Source: a bacterium
GTDB lineage: Bacteria; Cyanobacteriota; Vampirovibrionia; Gastranaerophilales; Gastranaerophilaceae
Reading direction: 5' to 3'
Assembly: GCA_017995595.1 (NCBI GenBank)
Contig: JAGOIO010000017.1
Location: 1 to 13,092, forward strand
Length of the DNA stretch: 13,092 nt
The position numbers were made by a program, and so were the translations under genes. The notes under the pieces are model-generated. The model searched no databases and was not told where the DNA came from. It was given only the letters and a program-made list of their open reading frames with translations. How positions within the stretch are numbered: the first letter of the stretch is position 1; each line of letters starts with the position of its first letter. This document shows, in pieces, positions 1-6,529 of this stretch.

Positions 1-1175
1 GCTCGTTCAAAAACCCCTAAAGAGTACGCTATTGTAAGTCCATAATTTGTCATCGGAACTCCTGCAGTTTTAGCTTTTAAAATCCTTGATAAAATTTCTC
101 GCCTGTTTGTCATACAAGCTCCACAGTGAATAATCAAAGCATAGTCTTTTAGATTTTCTGGAAAATCGTGTCCGGCATAATGTACAAATTCGATTTTTTT
201 GCCTGTATATTCGCTTATCCATCTCGGAATTTTTACTCTTCCAATATCATCACCTATCGCATGATGCGTACAAGATTCACAAATTAAAACTTTATCTCCG
301 CTTTTTAATTTATCTATTGCAAGCGTGCCTTTAACAAATTCATTCAAATCGCCTTTTAATCTTGCAAAAAGAATAGAAAATGATGTTAAATTAATACTTT
401 TAGGAACGTCCGCACTTACTTTTAAAAAGGCTTGAGAATCAGTAATAACTAGTTTAGGCGGTTCTTTTAACCTGTCTAAAGCACATCTTAGTTCCCGTTC
501 TTTGACAACCATTACCATGGAATCATTGTCTAACAAGTCTCTTATCGTTTGAACTTGCGGTAATATTAAACGTCCCTTCGGTGCTTCTAAATCAACAGGT
601 ACAACTAAAATTGCAAGTTCTCCTGCGGGCAACAAGTCTGAAGCTATTGACGGTGTTGAAAAAAATTCTTCCGGAACATTTTTTATTAAAGATTGTTTTA
701 GCTCCTCAATACCTGTAAGCTCTTTTGCAGAAGTTTTTATAATATCTGTTTCATATTGTTTTAATTTTGCAAAGGTTTTATCAGAAATTTCTTTTTCATC
801 AATTTTATTCACAACAATAATAAAAGGAATTTTTCTCAACTTAAACTCTTTTATCAATCCCTCTTCAAATTCATTAAAACCGTTAAAATCACAAACAATA
901 ATGGCTAAATCTGTTCTATCAATAACTTTTTTAGTTTTTTCAACTCTTTGAAGCCCCAAAGCTCCAACATCATCAATACCTGCGGTATCCACAAACAAAA
1001 CAGGTCCAAGTGGTAAAAGTTCCATTGATTTTTCCACTGCATCTGTAGTTGTTCCTGCGGTATCAGAAACTATAGATATCTCCTGATTTGTTAAAGAATT
1101 TAAAAGACTTGATTTACCAACATTTCTTTTTCCGAAAATTCCAATATGAATTTTCATTGATTTTAAAGTCCCCAT
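1..1175 (-). CDS. hydF: [FeFe]-hydrogenase maturation GTPase HydF (3' end outside window)
   Basis: HydF is the cytoplasmic scaffold GTPase that, with the radical-SAM enzymes HydE and HydG, assembles the 2Fe subcluster and delivers it to [FeFe] hydrogenase. I translated 391 codons with no stop over the stretches read. The N-terminal G domain has a P-loop GKRNVGKS at residues 15-22, DTAG at 63-66 and NKID at 123-126. The family signature PKGRLILPQVQ lies near residues 198-208. The C-terminal iron-sulfur ligands are intact: CTHH at 302-305 and HCGAC at 350-354, the CxH...HCxxC spacing of HydF. The visible end, TIAYSLGVFERA, is the usual near-terminal sequence, so only about 10-20 residues should be missing. 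The start at 1175 has GAAAGG 6 nt upstream; an in-frame ATG at 1157 would still keep the P-loop but has a poorer site. hydE, hydG and the hydrogenase are not in the window. Confidence 0.95.
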   Translation of the reverse strand, partial: MGTLKSMKIHIGIFGKRNVGKSSLLNSLTNQEISIVSDTAGTTTDAVEKSMELLPLGPVLFVDTAGIDDVGALGLQRVEKTKKVIDRTDLAIIVCDFNGFNEFEEGLIKEFKLRKIPFIIVVNKIDEKEISDKTFAKLKQYETDIIKTSAKELTGIEELKQSLIKNVPEEFFSTPSIASDLLPAGELAILVVPVDLEAPKGRLILPQVQTIRDLLDNDSMVMVVKERELRCALDRLKEPPKLVITDSQAFLKVSADVPKSINLTSFSILFARLKGDLNEFVKGTLAIDKLKSGDKVLICESCTHHAIGDDIGRVKIPRWISEYTGKKIEFVHYAGHDFPENLKDYALIIHCGACMTNRREILSRILKAKTAGVPMTNYGLTIAYSLGVFER

Positions 1176-1207
1176 ATTTTGCCTTTCAATAGTAGTACGT
1201 ACAAGCT

Positions 1208-1236
1208 ATTTAAACACAAAACGATATAGCATTCAA
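1208..1236 (-). promoter_or_regulatory. Candidate hydF promoter
   Basis: On the minus strand TTGAAT (1236-1231) is separated by exactly 17 nt from TTAAAT (1213-1208), each matching 4 of 6 sigma-70 consensus bases. Transcription would start near 1200 and give a leader of about 25 nt to the ATG at 1175. The -35 box lies beside the edge of the inverted-repeat element at 1238. In AT-rich DNA such matches arise by chance, so this is tentative. Confidence 0.3.
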
Positions 1237-1237
1237 G

Positions 1238-1328
1238 TGATTTTTCGGTAGGGTGCCGTGGTGAGCAATGCGAACCCCAACCCGTCTGTTGCGAGAAAAT
1301 CGCACTTTTTGAGCAACCCGAAAAATCA
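1238..1328. repeat. 11-bp inverted repeat bracketing the first repeat copy
   Basis: TGATTTTTCGG at 1238-1248 and its perfect reverse complement CCGAAAAATCA at 1318-1328 enclose a 91-bp segment that contains the whole first 57-bp repeat copy plus a spacer. The spacer region also has a small GCGA/TCGC stem (1291-1303). Terminal inverted repeats around a short GC-rich core resemble a miniature, non-autonomous mobile or REP-like element, but no target-site duplication is evident. The inverted repeat is directly visible; the mobile-element reading is inference. Confidence 0.55.
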
Positions 1329-1390
1329 TTCTGTTCGGTAGGGTGCCGTGGTGAGCAGTGCGAACCCCAACCCGTCTGTTGCGAGAAAAT
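1244..1390. repeat. Two 57-bp direct repeats in a 90-bp register
   Basis: Copy 1 (1244-1300) and copy 2 (1334-1390) are identical except for one base (A1268 versus G1358). The unit starts TTCGGTAGGGTGCC and ends GTTGCGAGAAAAT. By my count it has 32 G/C of 57, far richer than the AT-rich surroundings. Because the offset is 90 nt, a multiple of three, the copies give an apparent repetitive open frame on the minus strand (1425-1210, TTG start). That frame has no ribosome-binding site and I regard it as an artefact. The pair sits between the divergent hydF and M16 genes. It is probably an intergenic repeat family dispersed in the genome, which this window cannot show. Confidence 0.85.
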
Positions 1391-1459
1391 ATTACAGTCT
1401 CGTAAGCTAATTTACTTTTTGGCAAAAATAAATTATTATATTATTTGAACTTTATTGTT

Positions 1460-1465
1460 GAGGAG
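1460..1465 (+). promoter_or_regulatory. Ribosome-binding site fixing the M16 peptidase start
   Basis: GAGGAG lies 6 nt before the ATG at 1472. It argues for that ATG over an in-frame TTG at 1445 that would place nine unrelated residues ahead of an otherwise normal signal peptide. Confidence 0.75.
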
Positions 1466-1471
1466 ATTTTT

Positions 1472-4126
1472 ATGAAAAATTTAATAAAAGTAATATGTGT
1501 ATTTCTATTTTTGTGTTTAACAACAAACAGCGTTTTTGCTCAAGACTACAATGTCTATAAGCTTGATGACGGACAAACCGTTATAATTAAACAAGTAAAA
1601 AATAATCCTATCGTAAATATTGATACCTGGGTAAAAACAGGTTCAATAAATGAAAATGACAAAAATAACGGAGTTTCACACTTCTTGGAACATTTATTTT
1701 TTAAAGGAACACAAACTCACCCGACAGGAGAATTCGATAAAATACTTGAATCAAAAGGTGCAGTTACAAATGCTGCAACCAGCAAAGATTTTACACATTA
1801 CTACATAACAATTCCATCAAAAGACTTTGATACAGCAATAGATTTGCACGCAGATATGTTACTTAATCCTATGATTCCGAGAAAAGAGCTTGAAAAAGAG
1901 CGTAAAGTGGTTATGGAAGAAATTGCTAAAGATGCAAACAGCCCATCAACAAAAGTATTTGAGAATTTCAACGCAATGATGTACAAAAATCACCCTTATA
2001 AAAGAAAAGTTATTGGTACAAATGAAATTATCGGAAAAATCACAAGAGAAGAAATTTTAAACTACTACAACACGCACTACGGTCCTCAAAATATGATTAC
2101 AATAATAATTGGCGACGTAGATATAGACCATGCACTTTCAAAAGTTAAAGAGGATTTCAAAACAAATGAAGTCAGAAAATTAACAAAGAATATTAATCTT
2201 CCGGAAAAACCATTAACTTCAACACAAGAAAAAACAATCTATGATGATACACAATCCGGATATATGATACTTGGCTCAAGAGGAGTAACAGCTCTAAACC
2301 CAGATAATTATGCCTTAGATATTCTTGCAACAATACTTGCAGACGGACGTTCATCTGTGCTTTATCAATCAATAAAAGAACGCCAACAACTTGCATTTTC
2401 CATAAATGCCGACAACTCTAACTATACAGAGGACGGCTTATTTATGATTAGTGCAAACTTTACTCCTGAAAAAATGCAAAAACTCAAAGATGCAATTTTT
2501 GCAGAAATTGTAAAAATTCAAAAGCAAGGTGTAACAGAAGAACAGTTACAACGTGCCAAAAGTATTATTGAAAGAGAAACACACTATTCCAGAGAATCAG
2601 TTTCAAATATTTCTGAAGAGATAGGCTATACAACTATTCTAACAGACAATCCAAAATATTATGATGAATACTTAGCAAACATAAATAAAGTTACAACCTC
2701 AGATGTAAAACGAGTTGCAAACAAGTATTTAGGTGAAAATAAGAGTGCAATTTCAATAGCTTTACCCAAAGCCTACGAAAAAGGTACAAAAAATGAAATT
2801 AAAGGACAAAACAAAACACAAATAACTCAAAATTCTAATAAAACAAAACTTGTAAGCCAAACACTTTCTACGAAAAAATATGAGCTTTCAAACGGTGCTA
2901 TACTTCTAGTTACACCAAACGATTTAAACGATATTATCGCAATAAGCATTAACGCAAAAGGCGGGAACTTTATTGAACAAATCCCCGGAACAGGAGCTTT
3001 AACCGGTGCGACAATGTTGAAAGGCACTCAAAACTACTCTTCACTTGATTTAGCAGAAATATTAGAAGAAAACGGCATTAAAATTTCGCCATCAGCAGAT
3101 GCAGACAGCTTTAACATAAAAGTTTTAACAACAAAAGAACAACTTTCTCATACTCTTGAACTTTTAGACGAAGTCGTTAATCGTGCAACTTTTGATGATT
3201 ATGAAATCGAAAAATCAAGAACTTCTATGCTAAATTCAATTAAAAAATCAAGAGATATTCCTTTAAATAAAGCATTAGAAGAATACAGAACTATTATTTT
3301 TGAAAATTCTGTTTACTCAAACAGTTCAAAAATAATAGAAAAAACTTTACCTAAAATTCAAAAAGATGACATCGTAAATTATTACAATAAAATCTTTAGT
3401 CCTCAGAATATTGTTATTTCTGTAAACGGAAATATTGAAGAAAAGGACATTTCAGATAAATTAACAAAGATATTTTCAAAAAACAGTTGCGAAAAGCCTT
3501 TTGATTACACAAACTATGCAAAAAAAGTTCCACCAATAACAGCTCCAAAAACTGTTGTATCAAAAATAAATGACTTAAAAACAGACTGGTTATTCATGGG
3601 TTGGCAAACTGCAGGTGTACAAAACCAAAAAGATTATGCCACTTTAGAAGTTATAGATTCTATTTTGGGTTCAGGCATGAGTTCAAGATTGTTTAGAAAT
3701 GTCCGAGACCAAGAAGGACTTGCGTATCAGTTAGGCTCAAGTTTTTCACCTCACATTTTGAGAGGAGCTTTCTCAATCTATATTGGAACAAATCCAAAAA
3801 CAGTTGATTTGGCAAAAGAAAAAATGTTAATCGAAGTAAATAAATTAAAAACACAATTTGTAAGCGATAAAGAACTTCAAGAAGCAAAAGACAAAATCAT
3901 CGGTAATTTTATTCTTTCTCAAGAAACAAACCTTGATAAAGCTTCAACTATCGGCTGGTTCGAAGCTTCAGGTCGAGGTTACGACTTTAAAGATAAATAT
4001 GTAAATTTAATAAATAGCGTAACTGCTAATGATATTATCGAAACCGCTAACAAGTATTTCAATTCAAATTTTGTAACTTCGGTTATTGTACCAACCCAAT
4101 CTGTAAAGGCAAAGAGCGTTAAATAG
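1472..4126 (+). CDS. Exported M16 family zinc peptidase (two-half, PqqL/YmxG-like)
   Basis: The predicted product of 884 residues begins with a signal peptide (positive MKNLIK, hydrophobic 7-17, likely cleavage VFA|QD after residue 23), so it should act outside the cytoplasmic membrane. The N-terminal M16 half carries the inverted zinc motif HFLEH at 70-74, and E150 in VVMEEI is the expected third ligand. The second half starts near residue 468. At the equivalent site it reads GALTGAT (about 508-514), with Ala, Gly and Ala in place of His, Glu and His, so it is a non-catalytic partner half, as is usual in M16B proteins. The substrate-side motif RDQEGLAY (745-752) is kept. Such enzymes degrade peptides inside a clamshell chamber; the substrate here is unknown. 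The TPR-glycosyltransferase gene follows after 12 nt, which suggests co-transcription. I saw no convincing promoter upstream, only AT-rich sequence. Confidence 0.92.
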   Translation: MKNLIKVICVFLFLCLTTNSVFAQDYNVYKLDDGQTVIIKQVKNNPIVNIDTWVKTGSINENDKNNGVSHFLEHLFFKGTQTHPTGEFDKILESKGAVTNAATSKDFTHYYITIPSKDFDTAIDLHADMLLNPMIPRKELEKERKVVMEEIAKDANSPSTKVFENFNAMMYKNHPYKRKVIGTNEIIGKITREEILNYYNTHYGPQNMITIIIGDVDIDHALSKVKEDFKTNEVRKLTKNINLPEKPLTSTQEKTIYDDTQSGYMILGSRGVTALNPDNYALDILATILADGRSSVLYQSIKERQQLAFSINADNSNYTEDGLFMISANFTPEKMQKLKDAIFAEIVKIQKQGVTEEQLQRAKSIIERETHYSRESVSNISEEIGYTTILTDNPKYYDEYLANINKVTTSDVKRVANKYLGENKSAISIALPKAYEKGTKNEIKGQNKTQITQNSNKTKLVSQTLSTKKYELSNGAILLVTPNDLNDIIAISINAKGGNFIEQIPGTGALTGATMLKGTQNYSSLDLAEILEENGIKISPSADADSFNIKVLTTKEQLSHTLELLDEVVNRATFDDYEIEKSRTSMLNSIKKSRDIPLNKALEEYRTIIFENSVYSNSSKIIEKTLPKIQKDDIVNYYNKIFSPQNIVISVNGNIEEKDISDKLTKIFSKNSCEKPFDYTNYAKKVPPITAPKTVVSKINDLKTDWLFMGWQTAGVQNQKDYATLEVIDSILGSGMSSRLFRNVRDQEGLAYQLGSSFSPHILRGAFSIYIGTNPKTVDLAKEKMLIEVNKLKTQFVSDKELQEAKDKIIGNFILSQETNLDKASTIGWFEASGRGYDFKDKYVNLINSVTANDIIETANKYFNSNFVTSVIVPTQSVKAKSVK

Positions 4127-4138
4127 AGAAAACAAGTT

Positions 4139-5647
4139 ATGGAAGAGACACAAGAAGAAAAAAGTAAACAGGAAATAGAAAAAATCACCTTACAAGGAGA
4201 TGTTCAGTACGTAAACGGAGATTATAATAACGCAATTCTTACATACAGGCAAGTTATGATTCTCGAACCTCTTAACTGGGGAATATATACCAAAATAGGT
4301 AAGTGCTTTAAAGAGTTAAAAGAATTTGATACTGCTATTGAATTTTTTAATCATACTATTGAGCTAAATCCTGAATATCCTTTTGCATACAGCTATATCG
4401 GCGAAATTTATGCGAACGAAAAAGGAGACGTTAAGAAAGGAATTGAATACTTCAAAAAACACGTAGAACTTGAACCTGATAATTTTCTTGTTGTAAATAT
4501 GCTCGGACATTTATATTCAAAACTGGACCTTTACGGAACATTAGATTTACAAAGAAAATGCTTTGAAAAGTCTCTTGAAATAAAGCCTGATTTCGATATT
4601 GCAATAAGAAACCTTGCATTTACATATTCGAGGCTTGGCAGAGACGATTTATCAATTAAATTTTTCAGAAAAGTCCTTAAAAGCAAAGAGGTTTGGGCAG
4701 ATGATGAATTTGCTTTTGCCTGCTTACTTATAAAACACGGATTTTTTAAAGAAGGTTGGAAACTTTTTGAATCCAGATTTAATAAAAAATTTGGAAAAAC
4801 TCTTTACATAACAAGCGATAAACCCCGTTGGTACGGTGAAAAAATAGAAAATAAAACACTTTTAATTCAATACGAACAAGGTTTTGGAGATACTTTTCAA
4901 TTTTCAAGATTTATTCCGCTTGTAAAAAAGCTCGTCGGCAAAATAATATTTAGAGTACAAGATGAAACCCTTGAACTGATTAAAAGAAATTTTCCTGATA
5001 TTCAAGTAGTCGGAGAATCTACTGCGATTGAAGATTTGGAATTTGATTATCATACTCCGTTAATGAGTCTTCCTATGGTTTTGGATATTAAAATGTCTGA
5101 TTTAATAACTTGTGAGCAAAGATTTGAAGCCGATAACAAAAAAGTAAAATTTTTCAAAAACAAATATTTTAATAACAAAGATTTTAAAATCGGAATTTCT
5201 TGGAACGGAGCAGTTGGTGGGAATTATAAGCGAGACATTCCAGTTTTTGAATTTTTACCGCTTACAAAACTAAAAGGTGTAAAAGTTTACTCCTTCCAAA
5301 AAGGCGGTCTTCTTAATTTGACAGATGAATATGCAAAATCTAATAATATAACAATAGTATCAAGAGATTTCAAAGATTTTGATTATACAGCCTCTGCGAT
5401 GAAGAATTTGGATATGTTTATAACCAGCGATAATGGGATTTTCAATTTAGCCGCCACAATGGGAGTTCCAACGTATATGCTTATGAATAAAGAATCCGAA
5501 TGGAGATGGTTTTTTGATGAAACAACAACACCATGGTATAGCGACGTAAGGTTATTCAAAAAAGATTTTGAACAACAACCATGGAATTGTGTAATGGAAA
5601 GAGCATTAAACGCTTTAAATAAGAAACTTTTAAGTTTAAATAAATAA
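4139..5647 (+). CDS. TPR protein with GT9/GT41-like glycosyltransferase C-terminal domain
   Basis: This 502-residue protein has no signal peptide. Residues about 14-186 form roughly five TPRs (for example GDYNNAILTYRQVMILEP, then EFDTAIEFFNHTIELNP and GIEYFKKHVELEPDN). A linker, EGWKLFESRF...PRWYGE (205-234), is typical of TPR-glycosyltransferase fusions. The C-terminal half (about 240-490) has the two-Rossmann GT-B landmarks: LLIQYEQGFGDTFQFSRF (241-258), IGISWNG (351-357), SDNGIFNLAATMGVPT (430-445) and EWRWF...TPWY (454-467). In related proteins the penultimate motif is usually S-D-T-x-x-x-H. Here D431 stays but Thr and His become Asn (432) and Asn (436), so donor use or activity could differ. 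It may act on cell-surface glycans or proteins; donor and acceptor cannot be told. The ATG at 4139 has only a weak GAGA upstream and is probably coupled to the M16 gene. Confidence 0.8.
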   Translation: MEETQEEKSKQEIEKITLQGDVQYVNGDYNNAILTYRQVMILEPLNWGIYTKIGKCFKELKEFDTAIEFFNHTIELNPEYPFAYSYIGEIYANEKGDVKKGIEYFKKHVELEPDNFLVVNMLGHLYSKLDLYGTLDLQRKCFEKSLEIKPDFDIAIRNLAFTYSRLGRDDLSIKFFRKVLKSKEVWADDEFAFACLLIKHGFFKEGWKLFESRFNKKFGKTLYITSDKPRWYGEKIENKTLLIQYEQGFGDTFQFSRFIPLVKKLVGKIIFRVQDETLELIKRNFPDIQVVGESTAIEDLEFDYHTPLMSLPMVLDIKMSDLITCEQRFEADNKKVKFFKNKYFNNKDFKIGISWNGAVGGNYKRDIPVFEFLPLTKLKGVKVYSFQKGGLLNLTDEYAKSNNITIVSRDFKDFDYTASAMKNLDMFITSDNGIFNLAATMGVPTYMLMNKESEWRWFFDETTTPWYSDVRLFKKDFEQQPWNCVMERALNALNKKLLSLNK

Positions 5648-5738
5648 TATTTTAAAGACAAACGATTTATCGTACAATTAGTAACTCCTAACATCGTTCT
5701 GAACTTTTCAAAACAAACTGCGTAAGAAAATTTTACAT

Positions 5739-5766
5739 AAAAAAAATCCGAAGCATCTGCTCCGGA
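5739..5766 (-). terminator. Rho-independent terminator, minus-strand direction only
   Basis: On the minus strand, TCCGGAGC, loop AGAT and GCTTCGGA form an 8-bp stem with one internal mismatch, followed directly by eight T (complement of A5739-A5746). On the plus strand the hairpin is followed by ATCCCAAAAAAC, with no T-run, so it is not a plus-strand terminator. Both flanking genes are on the plus strand, so the transcript it ends is unknown. Confidence 0.65.
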
Positions 5767-5868
5767 ATCCCAAAAAACATATAAACTATTAAATTATCTA
5801 GTTAAGTTTTTACCCTTTCGTTTATCTTACTCCAAATAATTTTTTATTCATAATTTTTTTGTAAATAT

Positions 5869-5903
5869 CCTGTTACAAAATTAATCGTTCATACCGTTAC
5901 AGG
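5869..5903. repeat. Imperfect inverted repeat upstream of ndk
   Basis: CCTGTTAC (5869-5876) and GTTACAGG (5896-5903) are inverted copies with one mismatch around a 19-nt AT-rich centre; GTTAC also recurs in direct orientation. It could be a stem in a minus-strand RNA ending at 5739 or a protein-binding site. Nothing in the sequence decides between these. Confidence 0.35.
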
Positions 5904-5970
5904 TTAGTACCAACAATACTCTATAAATACTAGACGTTTGAGCTGTTCTATCTTTCCTCCATGCAAGACG

Positions 5971-5986
5971 TGTGATTTTTTTCACG
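5971..5986. promoter_or_regulatory. CRP-family-like operator palindrome
   Basis: TGTGA (5971-5975), six T, TCACG (5982-5986) matches the TGTGA-N6-TCACA consensus of CRP-type regulators, including cyanobacterial SyCRP1, at 9 of 10 defined positions. Its centre is about 48 nt before the predicted ndk transcription start and its edge is 5 nt from the -35 box. That is close to, but not exactly, a classical activator spacing. No regulator gene is in the window. Confidence 0.4.
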
Positions 5987-5991
5987 ATACT

Positions 5992-6020
5992 TTGACATTA
6001 AATGTCTTTTATGTTTAAAT
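5992..6020 (+). promoter_or_regulatory. Promoter of ndk-tgt
   Basis: A perfect -35 TTGACA (5992-5997) lies 17 nt from TTAAAT (6015-6020, 4 of 6 matches). Initiation would be near 6027, giving a leader of about 29 nt to the ATG at 6056. This makes the in-frame ATG at 6002 an unlikely start, because it lies upstream of the transcript. Confidence 0.55.
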
Positions 6021-6045
6021 GGAAATATTGCATAGGAGAAAGAAA

Positions 6046-6049
6046 GAGG
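6046..6049 (+). promoter_or_regulatory. Ribosome-binding site fixing the ndk start
   Basis: GAGG (within AAAGAGG) is 6 nt before the ATG at 6056. Translation from here gives MAGVEEKTFVAIKPDAVKRG, the normal Ndk N-terminus. Confidence 0.75.
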
Positions 6050-6055
6050 TTTACT

Positions 6056-6529
6056 ATGGCGGGAGTAGAAGAAAAAACTTTTGTTGCGATAAAGCCTGAT
6101 GCCGTAAAAAGAGGTTTAATCGGTAAAATAATTGAGAGAATCGAATTAAAGGGATACAAAATTGTTGCGATGAAAATGCTTCACCCTGACGAAGAACTTG
6201 CTGCAAAACATTATGCAGAGCATGTTGGCAAACCTTTTTATGAAAGCTTGATAAAATTTATAACAAGCGGTCCTATTGTTGCGATGGTTGTTCAAGGTGA
6301 AAATGCTATTGCAGGCATGAGACAAATTATGGGAAAAACTCGCCCGGAAGAAGCTGATGTTGGAACAATCAGAGCAGATTTTGCACAAGTAAAAGACATG
6401 AATGTTATTCACGGTTCTGATTGTGCAGATAGTGCAAAGAGAGAAATTGATATATATTTTAAACCTGAAGAACTTTGTCTTGACTGGAAAAATATGTATG
6501 AAGTGGTAATGGAAACAAGTGAGTTTTAA
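6056..6529 (+). CDS. ndk: Nucleoside diphosphate kinase
   Basis: Ndk moves the gamma phosphate of ATP to other (d)NDPs through a phosphohistidine, balancing nucleotide pools in the cytoplasm. The 157-residue product from 6056 begins TFVAIKPDAVKRGLIG (8-23), the family opening with the ATP-contacting lysine, and has the active-site stretch NVIHGSDCADSAKREI with catalytic H119. R89, T95 and R106 sit where nucleotide-binding residues are expected. Length is slightly above the usual 140-150 because of a C-terminal tail (CLDWKNMYEVVMETSEF). The open frame extends upstream to 6002, but those 18 extra residues are not Ndk-like and lack a ribosome-binding site. tgt overlaps its end by 11 nt, so the two are translationally coupled. 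A TTGACA promoter and a CRP-like site lie upstream. Confidence 0.97.
   Translation: MAGVEEKTFVAIKPDAVKRGLIGKIIERIELKGYKIVAMKMLHPDEELAAKHYAEHVGKPFYESLIKFITSGPIVAMVVQGENAIAGMRQIMGKTRPEEADVGTIRADFAQVKDMNVIHGSDCADSAKREIDIYFKPEELCLDWKNMYEVVMETSEF

Larger units (their letters stand above)
5648..5991. other. Gene-free stretch between TPR-glycosyltransferase gene and ndk
   Basis: I found no coding region with a credible ribosome-binding site on either strand. The longest notable micro-frame is a nine-codon one on the minus strand (MNKKLFGVR) without a Shine-Dalgarno sequence. The stretch holds a small palindrome (ACGAT/ATCGT, 5662-5673), a minus-strand terminator (5739-5766), an inverted repeat (5869-5903) and a CRP-like palindrome (5971-5986). 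No plus-strand terminator with a T-run is visible after the TPR-glycosyltransferase gene. Confidence 0.6.

Noticed and set aside
1210..1425. 71-codon minus-strand frame with repeated RRVGVR-AHHGTLP segments
   Set aside because: It is created by the 90-bp (30-codon) register of the GC-rich direct repeats, uses a TTG start without a ribosome-binding site, and resembles no protein family.
1419..1444. M16 gene promoter from TTGGCA and TATTAT/TATATT
   Set aside because: The spacings available (12-14 nt) are too short for a sigma-70 promoter; left unassigned.
5383..5694. 103-codon minus-strand frame over the end of the TPR-glycosyltransferase gene
   Set aside because: Antisense shadow of a well-supported coding region, with no homology features of its own.
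5800..5860. Nine-codon minus-strand frame (MNKKLFGVR) as a leader peptide
   Set aside because: No ribosome-binding site at proper distance and no regulated gene downstream on that strand.
6001..6055. preQ1 riboswitch ahead of ndk-tgt
   Set aside because: The short leader lacks the C-rich/pseudoknot pattern of preQ1 aptamers.
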